A stretch of DNA of 10,510 bases from Fen-1308 sp035319125 (lineage in GTDB: Bacteria; Nitrospirota; Thermodesulfovibrionia; Thermodesulfovibrionales; Dissulfurispiraceae). The DNA lies in assembly GCA_035319125.1 (NCBI GenBank), contig DATHDG010000049.1, forward strand, positions 1-10,510, written 5' to 3'. How positions within the stretch are numbered: position 1 is the stretch's first letter; every line of letters begins with the position of its first letter. The position numbers and the translations under genes are program-made. This document shows, piece by piece, positions 1 to 6,218 of this stretch. The notes under the pieces were generated by a model. The model saw nothing but the letters and a program-made list of their open reading frames with translations. It searched no databases and was not told the DNA's origin.

Positions 1-651
1 GATGAAATCCTTGATGTACTCCGTCCATATGAAAGGGTCGGAGTGATAGGCTGTGATGGCTGTGCTAAGGCGTGCGCTACAGGTGGCTCAGCGCAGGTTG
101 GAGAAATGACAGAAATCTTGAAAAGCCATGGTAAGGATATCGTTTTCGATGTTACTCCTGAGCGTACCTGTTATCTAAACAAGAGCCGTGATGCTATTTC
201 ACCCCACACGGAAAAACTGAAGTCCAGTGAAGCTTTGTTAGTTCTGGGATGCGGCGGTGCAGTCCAAATCATCAGGCAGCTGACCGAGGAAGACGGCATT
301 ACAATCCCGGTTAAATCTGGACTGGATTCAGTCGGTCACATGGATACCATTATATTTGGAGATTTGGCAGTGGAACAGTGCGGCGAGTGCGGTCAATGCG
401 TTCTGAACGACACTGGAGGCATATGTCCTGTAACCAAATGTGCAAAGTCACTCCTGAACGGGCCTTGCGGGGGCGCTGAAAACGGCAAATGCGAAGTTGA
501 CAGAAATCGTGATTGCGCATGGGCTGCCATTTATAGCAGGTTGAAGGCGCTTGGCGAGCTTGACCGCCTTAGCAAATACGTAGAGCCCAAAGACTACAGC
601 AAAGCTGCTAGACCGAGGACGCTGTATATCAAAAAAGGGGTGGTGGCATGA
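1..651 (+). CDS. metV: Methylenetetrahydrofolate reductase Fe-S partner subunit MetV (5'-truncated by window edge)
   Basis: The frame is open from the first base, so the gene starts upstream; the GTG at 43 is an internal valine, not the start. The protein resembles the family called methylene-tetrahydrofolate reductase C-terminal domain (MetV), a small cysteine-rich partner of MetF in acetogens and other anaerobes that carries Fe-S clusters and links MetF to an electron donor. Visible cysteine groups are CDGCAKAC (bases 52-75), LGCGG near 250, and a dense cluster from 379 (CGECGQC) through ICPVTKC to GPCGG and GKCEVD. The terminal TGA overlaps the metF ATG (ATGA at 648-651), which implies translational coupling and a stoichiometric MetVF complex. 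The electron donor is not visible here; in other bacteria it can be encoded upstream (for example HdrABC/MvhD). The family call is firm, the physiological direction is not. Confidence 0.85.
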   Translation, partial: DEILDVLRPYERVGVIGCDGCAKACATGGSAQVGEMTEILKSHGKDIVFDVTPERTCYLNKSRDAISPHTEKLKSSEALLVLGCGGAVQIIRQLTEEDGITIPVKSGLDSVGHMDTIIFGDLAVEQCGECGQCVLNDTGGICPVTKCAKSLLNGPCGGAENGKCEVDRNRDCAWAAIYSRLKALGELDRLSKYVEPKDYSKAARPRTLYIKKGVVA

Positions 652-1547
652 AACTTACAGATTGCTTCAAAAATAGAGAATTTGTTATCACAGGTGAAGT
701 CGGACCTATGAAAGGCTGTGCAGGCAATGGTTCTCGTCCGGATTTTCTGCAAGAAGCCGAGAGCATAAGGAAATATGTCCGAGCCATAAATGTGACGGAT
801 AACCAAAGCGCTGTAATGAAGCTTGGTTCGCTCGCAGCCTCTGTCCGTCTTAAACAAGCAGGAATCGAACCGATATTGCAGCTGACGTGCCGGGACAGAA
901 ACAGGATTGCATTGCAATCCGATCTGCTCAGCGCCTGTACACTTGGCATTGAAAACGTACTTTGCCTGACTGGCGATCATATCAAATTGGGCGATCATAA
1001 AAATGCCAAGGCTGTTTTCGATATTGATTCCGTGCAGCTTCTTTCCATTGCCCGGGGACTGAACAGAGGCTATGACATGGTGGGTAATAAATTGACAGAG
1101 CCGATGAATATGGCGCTTGGCGCTGTAGTGAATCCAAACTTCGAGCCCCTAGACTTGCAGCTAATAAAGATGGAAAAGAAGATCGAGGCAGGAGCGCAAT
1201 TCTTCCAGACCCAGACGGTCTATGATCCCAAGGTATTTGAAGCTTTTATGAAGAGAGTAGCAGACTGGGGTGTCCCAGTCCAGTATGGAATTGTTGTCAT
1301 TAAATCGGCTCAGATGGCGCGCTACATGAATGAGAATGTCTCGGGAGTGAATGTGCCTCAAGCATATATCAGTGAGATGGAAGCTTCATCAAAAGAGAAT
1401 CGCAGGGAAAAAGCCATTGAAATCACGGCCAGGATTGTTAACGAAATCGCGCCGATGGTTCAGGGCATTCATTTTATGCCGCTCGGTTGGTCTGACGTAA
1501 TCCCAGATGTACTTGCAAGAATAACAATGCCGGCACTTGGAAATTGA
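648..1547 (+). CDS. metF: Methylenetetrahydrofolate reductase, catalytic subunit MetF
   Basis: This 299-residue flavoprotein is a TIM-barrel methylene-THF reductase, interconverting 5,10-methylene-THF and 5-methyl-THF in the cytoplasm. Family signatures are the N-terminal catalytic glutamate region (TGEVGP, about residues 15-20), LTCRDRNR (about 79-86), LTGDH (about 107-111) and FFQTQTVYD (about 186-194). The length suits the short, MetV-dependent anaerobic form rather than the long eukaryotic enzyme. The start is the ATG that overlaps the metV stop, preceded by a GGGGTGG ribosome site. In anaerobes this enzyme belongs to the methyl branch of the Wood-Ljungdahl pathway and also supplies methyl groups for methionine; which dominates here cannot be told. 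The next gene starts 25 bases after the stop. Confidence 0.93.
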   Translation: MKLTDCFKNREFVITGEVGPMKGCAGNGSRPDFLQEAESIRKYVRAINVTDNQSAVMKLGSLAASVRLKQAGIEPILQLTCRDRNRIALQSDLLSACTLGIENVLCLTGDHIKLGDHKNAKAVFDIDSVQLLSIARGLNRGYDMVGNKLTEPMNMALGAVVNPNFEPLDLQLIKMEKKIEAGAQFFQTQTVYDPKVFEAFMKRVADWGVPVQYGIVVIKSAQMARYMNENVSGVNVPQAYISEMEASSKENRREKAIEITARIVNEIAPMVQGIHFMPLGWSDVIPDVLARITMPALGN

Positions 1548-1572
1548 AGAGTCAAGACATGGGAGGAAGAGG

Positions 1573-1977
1573 ATGTTGCATATTCTTTTAGCCAGCCGGG
1601 AATATGAGGCTTTGGCACTATTCGGCGCTGAACTTCAGCGACGCGGCAATGTCAGGCTTACGTATGTCGATTCTGCGGAAGCGGCTCTGAGTGCCGTGAA
1701 AACGGGGGGGATAGATCTCATTGTGGTCGGACAATTTTTGGCCGATACAACTCCTGTTGATTGTGTTAGCCGGCTGGTTCGCCAGAACGCTATGATCAAC
1801 TGCGCCATGATCAGTGATATGGAACAGGATGTTTTTCACGAAGCTACTGAAGGACTTGGCATCCTGATGCAGCTTTCCCCAAATCCATCCGGCGACGACG
1901 CGGCAATCCTGTTGGATAAAGTCGAGTGCCTCTCAACGATGCTCAACGATCAGGCTGGAAAGGGAATGCAACAATGA
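1573..1977 (+). CDS. Receiver-like (pseudo-receiver) protein lacking the phospho-acceptor aspartate
   Basis: This 134-residue protein has the strand/helix rhythm of a CheY-type receiver domain and no output domain. The start is ATG 1573, 6 bases after GGAGG at 1562-1566; an upstream in-frame ATG at 1537 would overlap metF and has no comparable ribosome site. Aligned to the receiver pattern, the acidic pair after strand 1 is replaced (ILLASRE), the phospho-acceptor position in DLIVVG is Gly53, and the switch Ser/Thr is kept as Ser81. The conserved KP has become Ser102-Pro103 (QLSP). Asp-phosphorelay is therefore not expected, and the domain may be a protein-interaction module. The stop overlaps the next ATG (ATGA, 1974-1977), so it is probably translated with the ferredoxin-ATPase that follows. 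The fold assignment is by pattern only and the role is unknown. Confidence 0.7.
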   Translation: MLHILLASREYEALALFGAELQRRGNVRLTYVDSAEAALSAVKTGGIDLIVVGQFLADTTPVDCVSRLVRQNAMINCAMISDMEQDVFHEATEGLGILMQLSPNPSGDDAAILLDKVECLSTMLNDQAGKGMQQ

Positions 1978-2822
1978 TTATCAGCGTCGCTAGCGGCAAA
2001 GGCGGCACCGGCAAAACAACGGTTTCTACTAATCTCGCCATAAGTCTTGGCGGTGACTGCACGCTAATGGATTGTGATGTTGAAGAGCCCAATGCGCATT
2101 TATTTCTGCATCCGCGCATTGACAGGAGTGAGACTATTACCACTTTTGTCCCAAATGTGGACGAGAGCCGGTGTACGTTATGCAGGAAGTGTGCAGATAT
2201 TTGCCGCTTTAGGGCGATTACAGTCGTAGGCAAGAAAGTCCTTGTCTTCCCGAAGCTTTGCCATAGCTGCGGGGGGTGCCAGGCAGTTTGCATTGATAGG
2301 GCAATCACTGAAGGCAGCCGGGAACTTGGTGTAGTGGAATGGGGAAATGGGGCAGGCGTCCCAATAATCCAGGGACGAATCCGCATCGGTGATCCCATGA
2401 CTCCTCCTCTAATCAGAAAGGTGCGATCTTCGGTGAATAAGGATAAAACTGTCATCATAGATGCTCCACCTGGCACTTCATGCCCGGTTATTGCTGCGAT
2501 GCGCGGTGCCGACTTCGTGTTGCTTGTGACAGAACCTACGCCTTTCGGGCTTCATGACTTACAGCTTGCAGTCGGAGCAGTACGAATTCTTGGCATACCC
2601 TGCGGGCTTGTGATTAACCGAGCTGACATGGGCGATGATCGTGTCATGGAATATGCACGAACGGAACAACTGCCGGTGCTGATGGAGATCCCATTTGACC
2701 GGAAAATAGCCGAAGCCTATTCCCGGGGAATGACAATAGTTGAGGAAATGCCGGATTGGGCGGACCGCTTCAGGGATATGTTCCGGCAGATCACAATGGC
2801 AGTTGAGGAAAAAAAGAAGTGA
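1974..2822 (+). CDS. MinD-superfamily P-loop ATPase with inserted ferredoxin domain (first copy)
   Basis: This 282-residue protein is of the COG1149 type. The N-terminus carries a deviant Walker A, GKGGTGKTT (residues 8-16), with the MinD signature lysine Lys9. DCDVEEPN follows at 33-40, and a later IIDAPPG motif lies near 161-167. Inserted between them is a bacterial ferredoxin domain with two complete [4Fe-4S] motifs: Cys67/70/73/77 and Cys96/99/102/106. No membrane segment is seen, so it is cytoplasmic. Family members are nucleotide-dependent Fe-S proteins whose biochemical role is poorly defined; relatives occur in the Desulfovibrio orp locus and near NifX-like genes. The start ATG overlaps the stop of the pseudo-receiver gene. 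A paralogue follows 10 bases downstream, so the two may form a heterodimer, which is inferred from MinD-family dimerisation. Confidence 0.9.
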   Translation: MIISVASGKGGTGKTTVSTNLAISLGGDCTLMDCDVEEPNAHLFLHPRIDRSETITTFVPNVDESRCTLCRKCADICRFRAITVVGKKVLVFPKLCHSCGGCQAVCIDRAITEGSRELGVVEWGNGAGVPIIQGRIRIGDPMTPPLIRKVRSSVNKDKTVIIDAPPGTSCPVIAAMRGADFVLLVTEPTPFGLHDLQLAVGAVRILGIPCGLVINRADMGDDRVMEYARTEQLPVLMEIPFDRKIAEAYSRGMTIVEEMPDWADRFRDMFRQITMAVEEKKK

Positions 2823-2832
2823 GATCGGCACT

Positions 2833-3723
2833 ATGAAAGAACTCGTTGTCGTGAGTGGCAAAGGCGGAACAGGCAAAACTAGCCTTACCGCAGCTTTTTC
2901 GAGCCTTTCTAACCGGCACATCTTATGCGATGCCGATGTAGATGCAGCCGACCTGCATCTGATTCTCAGCCCGGAGATCAAGAAGCGGACTGATTTCTAC
3001 GGTGGCAGCAAGGCAGTTATCGATCCCAAACGCTGCAGTCGATGCGGAAAATGCCTTAAGCTCTGCCGATTTGGAGCCATTGACGAGGATTTTGTCGTTG
3101 ATTCGATTGTTTGCGAGGGCTGCGGGGTCTGCGTCGATTTCTGTCCGGATACTGCCATTGATTTTTTAACGCAAAAGTGTGGTGAATGGTTTGTATCTGA
3201 TACCCGCGTGGGGCCGATGGTCCATGCGCGTCTGGGTATCGCAGAAGAGAATTCAGGCAAGCTGGTCAGCTGCATTCGTCAGGAAGCGAGAAAACTCGCA
3301 GAGGAACAGCAAGCCGATATGATCATCACCGATGGCCCTCCCGGCATCGGCTGCCCTGTCATAGCCTCGATCGGAGGGGCGACCGCCCTGGCAATGGTCG
3401 TGGAGCCAACCGTTTCAGGGCTTCACGATATGAATCGCCTGGCCGATCTTGCGCAGCATTTCAGGGTGCCCTGCTTTTTATGCGTGAACAAGTTCGACCT
3501 GAACCTGGACATGGCCGAAAGGCTGGAGGAAGAGGCCCAGCGGCGTCAGATGCAGATCATAGGACGTATTCCATTTGATCCTGTTTTCACTGCAGCAATG
3601 ATATCAGGCCAGACTGTTATCGAATACGGAAAAGACTCTGCGGTTGCAGGTGCAGTGCGGAGTATCTGGGAAAACATTACCAGTACGCCAGTTATGAGCA
3701 GTAAAGGCTTACGGATGCTGTAA
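2833..3723 (+). CDS. MinD-superfamily P-loop ATPase with inserted ferredoxin domain (second copy)
   Basis: This 296-residue paralogue of the preceding gene has the same architecture. It has a deviant Walker A, GKGGTGKTS (9-17), with Lys10, then CDADVDAADLH from 32, two [4Fe-4S] motifs (Cys68/71/74/78 and Cys94/97/100/104), and IITDGPPGIGCPV as the later nucleotide-site segment. The ATG at 2833 is chosen because it places the Walker A at the N-terminus as in its neighbour; the frame opens earlier, inside the first copy. Only a weak purine-rich ribosome site is visible, which fits coupling to the upstream gene 10 bases away. The two copies differ clearly in sequence, so this is an old duplication with probable division of labour rather than a recent repeat. 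The C-terminal tail after about residue 275 is unique to this copy. Confidence 0.9.
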   Translation: MKELVVVSGKGGTGKTSLTAAFSSLSNRHILCDADVDAADLHLILSPEIKKRTDFYGGSKAVIDPKRCSRCGKCLKLCRFGAIDEDFVVDSIVCEGCGVCVDFCPDTAIDFLTQKCGEWFVSDTRVGPMVHARLGIAEENSGKLVSCIRQEARKLAEEQQADMIITDGPPGIGCPVIASIGGATALAMVVEPTVSGLHDMNRLADLAQHFRVPCFLCVNKFDLNLDMAERLEEEAQRRQMQIIGRIPFDPVFTAAMISGQTVIEYGKDSAVAGAVRSIWENITSTPVMSSKGLRML

Positions 3724-3755
3724 GCAAATAAATACTATTAAAGGAGAATGAGTAC

Positions 3756-4136
3756 ATGGCGCGGATTCGCATCGCAATTCCATCAGAAGGTGAAGGAGGA
3801 CTTGACGGCATACGATCAGGACATTTTGGCCATTGCGAAGTCTTTACCTTCGTTGATGTAGAGGACGGCATGATTAAGAATGTTTCCACCATACCCAATG
3901 TCGGGCATACGCAGGGAGGCTGCATGGTTCCGGTTACATTACTTGCCAATCATAACGTAAATGCCCTAATTGTCGGAGGTATCGGCATGAGACCGTTGAT
4001 GGGCTTTCGACAGGTCGGTATACAAGTCTACCATGAAGACCGCACGGCGCAGATCAGGCCGGTCGTTGAAGATTTGATTGCTGGGAATATTCCTGCTATT
4101 GAGGACAATCAGGTCTGCGGAGGCGGACACCACTGA
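3756..4136 (+). CDS. NifX/NifB-family metal-cluster-binding protein with Cys/His tail
   Basis: This 126-residue protein of the dinitrogenase iron-molybdenum cofactor biosynthesis superfamily (NifX, IssA, MTH1175-like, orange protein) has a small alpha/beta fold that binds metal-sulfur clusters. Family cues are IRIAIPSEGEGGLDGIRSGHFGHC at the N-terminus, where the S-x-H-F-G-x-C/A pattern is characteristic; GGCMVPVTLLANHNVNALIVGGIGMRPL in the middle; and a metal-friendly end, CGGGHH. A clear ribosome site, AAGGAG at 3741-3746, precedes ATG 3756. No nif genes are visible, so a nitrogenase role is not implied. The position behind two ferredoxin-ATPases matches a pattern seen in other anaerobes. 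A likely role is carrying or scaffolding an Fe-S or mixed-metal cluster; the actual cofactor is unknown. Confidence 0.85.
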   Translation: MARIRIAIPSEGEGGLDGIRSGHFGHCEVFTFVDVEDGMIKNVSTIPNVGHTQGGCMVPVTLLANHNVNALIVGGIGMRPLMGFRQVGIQVYHEDRTAQIRPVVEDLIAGNIPAIEDNQVCGGGHH

Positions 4137-4160
4137 AAATATTATAATTGGGAGGAAACA

Positions 4161-4520
4161 ATGAAGATTGCGGTGACTGCGAAGGGTGGAGACCTCAATT
4201 CAGAAGTTGATCCCCGCTTTGGCCGAGCGGCCTTTATAATTATTGTTGATACAGAGACAATGGGCTACGAAGTCATAGACAATAATGCTAATGTCCATGC
4301 ATTCAAAGGGGCGGGAATCCAGGCGGCTACGACGATTTCCGAAAGGGGAGTTGAAGTGCTGCTAACTGGTTACTGTGGTCCGAATGCATTCAGAACGCTC
4401 GAAGCCGCGGGTATAAAAGTCGGTAGTGATACAACTGGAACCGTAGCTGGGGCAATAGAGATATTGAAAACAGGAGGCGTTAAGTACAGCGAAGCGCCAA
4501 ATGCAGAGGGTCATTGGTAA
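4161..4520 (+). CDS. NifX/NifB-family metal-cluster-binding protein (second, divergent copy)
   Basis: This 119-residue protein belongs to the same superfamily as the preceding gene, with the pattern KIAVTAKGGDLNSEVDPRFG at the N-terminus, then AFIIIVDTET and a central VEVLLTGYCGPNAFRTLEAAGI. The D-P-R-F-G-R segment is typical of the NifX/MTH1175-like group. It has fewer potential ligands than its neighbour (one Cys in the central loop, a His-Trp end), so the two are probably not interchangeable. A strong ribosome site, GGGAGG at 4150-4155, precedes ATG 4161. Only 24 bases separate it from the upstream gene, so co-transcription is likely. The partner may be one of the ferredoxin-ATPases, by analogy with loci where NifX-like and MinD-like proteins co-occur; this is inference. 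Confidence 0.85.
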   Translation: MKIAVTAKGGDLNSEVDPRFGRAAFIIIVDTETMGYEVIDNNANVHAFKGAGIQAATTISERGVEVLLTGYCGPNAFRTLEAAGIKVGSDTTGTVAGAIEILKTGGVKYSEAPNAEGHW

Positions 4521-4532
4521 ATAAATTTAGAA

Positions 4533-4545
4533 TTGATCGAATCAA
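4533..4545. promoter_or_regulatory. Perfect inverted repeat TTGAT-CGA-ATCAA upstream of the cytochrome gene (FNR/CRP-like but one base short)
   Basis: In the 64-base gap before the cytochrome gene there is a perfect 5+5 inverted repeat with a 3-base centre. The half-sites TTGAT and ATCAA equal those of FNR/Anr operators, but the usual spacer is four bases, so a standard FNR dimer would not be expected to fit exactly. It lies about 40 bases upstream of the cytochrome ATG. No convincing -35/-10 pair accompanies it. It could be an operator of another Crp/Fnr-family regulator or a chance palindrome. Confidence 0.3.
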
Positions 4546-4584
4546 GAAATCTGCAAATGTTGGCATGCAAAGGAGGCACTGGTC

Positions 4585-6063
4585 ATGAAACATGTCTTTT
4601 TGATATCTTTTTTGATCCTCTCACTATTCATCGGCTCAGGTTTGAGCGATACTTCTTCTGTGGCAGACCAGAAAGTTTTTGATGTTGATCACGAATTATA
4701 TCCCTACTATCCATCCCTCATAAAGTGGAATAAGTCCAATGCGAAATTCACACCTCCCGGGGTTTGTAATGGATGTCATTCCGACAAGTATGATGAATGG
4801 ACAGGGTCCGTACATTCACTAGCCTTTCAGGATCCGATATATCAAGGAGAATTGAACAAAGCAGTTAGGGCGGTCGGACATGAGATTACACGACAATGCG
4901 AAGGCTGTCACTCTTCAGCTGGGATGGTAACGGGGGAGATCAAGAAACCTGGCATCGCTGAGCTTAGTCCGATGGCTCTGGCAGGCGTGTCATGCGATAT
5001 TTGTCACTCTATTAGCGGCACTACTCATTGGCAAACACCATCGCATGAACCTGAGAACGGGTCTTTCATTCTGACCCCTGGAATCGACACTAAAGACGGC
5101 GAACAATTAATCAAGCGTGCACCATTTAATGCTATAGACGGTTGTGGTATGGGATTTCATCAGTGTGTGGAATCTCCATTGCACCTGAGAGCCGAGCTTT
5201 GCGCCGGGTGTCATCAGGTTTACCATTACGATTCGCATTTTCCTCTGGAAGCCACCTATTTAGAATGGAAGCATGGTCCTTATGCGCAAAAAAATATCCT
5301 GTGTCAGGATTGTCATATGGTTGATCTGTCTACATTTATGAGGGTAGCCGATGAGTTTCAAAAACCTGAACGCAAGGAGTATCGACATTTCTTTAACGGT
5401 GCGAACTATCTAATCTACTCTATGGCAGAGGCTGCAGCAAGGAAGACCGGGGATAATCAGAAGGCCTTAATTATAAAGGATAAGTACGAAATGGCTGTAA
5501 AACGTCTGCAATCGGCTGCTGATATTGAGATATCGCCTATCTATCAGCCTGAACAGAACGGAAAGTTAGTAGAAATAAAGTTACGTGTAAGAAATATCCG
5601 CGCAGGACATAATCTCCCGACTTCCTTAACAAATATTCGTCAAATGTGGCTTGAGGTTGTAGCGCGGGATGAAAAAGGGAATGTACTTATGAGTAGCGGC
5701 ATAATTGACTCACAGGGGCATCTGCCTAGGAATGTAAGAATATTTGATTCAGAGGGCATGGGCAACGACTTCCACTTTGCAGTTGATCCATGGGTAATAA
5801 CAGCTTTCTCCAAGCATGATACCATTCCTCCGAGGGGATATAAAGATGTATATTACGGCATCAATGCTCCGCAAGCATCTGCAAAGATTATAGTCGATGC
5901 CAAGCTAAGGTATCGCCAAGCCGATCAAGCCGTGGCGGAAAAGTTACTGCATGCCGTTCCAGAAAGCATTAATCTTAAAGACATCTATAACATTGACAAA
6001 ATCCCGGCACTCCCTGTTGTTGACATGGTTTCCAAGCATGTCACACTTGAAATGAGAAAATAG
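4585..6063 (+). CDS. Exported pentahaem cytochrome c with C-terminal beta-rich domain
   Basis: This 492-residue protein begins with a short basic and then hydrophobic signal peptide (about residues 1-20, FLISFLILSLFIGSG), so it should act in the periplasm or beyond. Five CxxCH haem c motifs are present at Cys61 (CNGCH), Cys105 (CEGCH), Cys137 (CDICH), Cys206 (CAGCH) and Cys240 (CQDCH), all in the first half. This resembles the cytochrome c554/multihaem family in which extra histidines act as distal ligands. Residues from about 310 on carry no haem motif and look beta-rich (for example VEIKLRVRNIRAGHNLPTS), a common C-terminal extension in anaerobe multihaem cytochromes. The ribosome site AAAGGAGG at 4569-4576 is very strong. 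Substrate and partners are unknown. Its place at the end of the block suggests electron transfer, but the 64-base gap allows separate expression. Confidence 0.88.
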   Translation: MKHVFLISFLILSLFIGSGLSDTSSVADQKVFDVDHELYPYYPSLIKWNKSNAKFTPPGVCNGCHSDKYDEWTGSVHSLAFQDPIYQGELNKAVRAVGHEITRQCEGCHSSAGMVTGEIKKPGIAELSPMALAGVSCDICHSISGTTHWQTPSHEPENGSFILTPGIDTKDGEQLIKRAPFNAIDGCGMGFHQCVESPLHLRAELCAGCHQVYHYDSHFPLEATYLEWKHGPYAQKNILCQDCHMVDLSTFMRVADEFQKPERKEYRHFFNGANYLIYSMAEAAARKTGDNQKALIIKDKYEMAVKRLQSAADIEISPIYQPEQNGKLVEIKLRVRNIRAGHNLPTSLTNIRQMWLEVVARDEKGNVLMSSGIIDSQGHLPRNVRIFDSEGMGNDFHFAVDPWVITAFSKHDTIPPRGYKDVYYGINAPQASAKIIVDAKLRYRQADQAVAEKLLHAVPESINLKDIYNIDKIPALPVVDMVSKHVTLEMRK

Positions 6064-6138
6064 ATGCAAGAAGAATGAGGATGACTCTCTGAATTAGGAC
6101 ATAGCTGCATTAGTGCATGATGCATTTTGTACACGCTT

Positions 6139-6168
6139 TTGACAATTTCCGGAATGATGTGGTATAAA
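6139..6168 (+). promoter_or_regulatory. Sigma70-type promoter of the pyr operon
   Basis: A consensus -35 TTGACA (6139-6144) is followed after 18 bases by TATAAA (6163-6168), one base off TATAAT. TGG at 6160-6162 gives an extended -10. Transcription would start at about 6174-6176, exactly at the 5' edge of the PyrR-binding stem, so almost no unstructured RNA precedes the regulatory loop. Position, strength and the leader downstream make it the likely single promoter for pyrR-pyrB-pyrC-carA-carB. Confidence 0.8.
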
Positions 6169-6174
6169 AAAATG

Positions 6175-6206
6175 CCTTTAATGATGGCCCCGTGAGGCCG
6201 AAAAGG
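6175..6206 (+). promoter_or_regulatory. PyrR-binding RNA loop (PYR element)
   Basis: The RNA GGCCCCGUGAGGCC (6186-6199) folds as a four-pair upper stem, GGCC/GGCC, with hexaloop CCGUGA. It matches the known PyrR-site core CCNGNGAGG, with compensated changes in the outer stem pairs. A lower stem CCTTT (6175-6179) with AAAGG (6202-6206) is separated by an asymmetric internal bulge, as in Bacillus-type PyrR sites. PyrR with bound UMP is expected to bind and stabilise it. The loop starts at the predicted transcription start and ends three bases before the leader Shine-Dalgarno (6209-6213), so bound PyrR could block that ribosome site. Confidence 0.85.
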
Positions 6207-6218
6207 TTAGGAGAACTC

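Noticed and set aside
43..45. GTG 43 as the start of metV
   Set aside because: The frame is open to the window edge and the residues before it (LRPYERVGVIGCDGC) read as continuous family sequence, so the gene is truncated by the window, not short.
1926..1973. Upstream extension of the first ferredoxin-ATPase to ATG 1926
   Set aside because: It would add 16 residues overlapping the preceding gene, before a Walker A that normally sits at the very N-terminus; ATG 1974 forms the ATGA overlap.
1943..2476. Long antisense open frame (177 codons) opposite the first ferredoxin-ATPase
   Set aside because: The + strand has an unmistakable ATPase with complete motifs; the antisense translation has no recognisable domain and is a coding shadow. 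The same applies to antisense frames at 594-998, 2559-2981, 6714-7085 and 8685-9011.
2740..2832. Upstream extension of the second ferredoxin-ATPase into the first one
   Set aside because: It would add 31 residues overlapping a conserved gene; ATG 2833 gives the expected N-terminus.
3756..4520. Nitrogenase cofactor (nif) gene cluster
   Set aside because: The NifX-like proteins are members of a broad superfamily and no nifHDKEN or radical-SAM nifB gene is present in the window.
5142..5324. Small + strand open frame inside the cytochrome gene, and similar frames inside carA
   Set aside because: They lie within well-supported genes in other frames, with no ribosome site or recognisable domain.
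6106..6125. Three TGCAT units after the cytochrome gene as a terminator or operator
   Set aside because: The possible hairpin has only five pairs and no proper T-run; spacing of the units is irregular. It may be chance. I see no convincing terminator for block 1 in 6064-6138.
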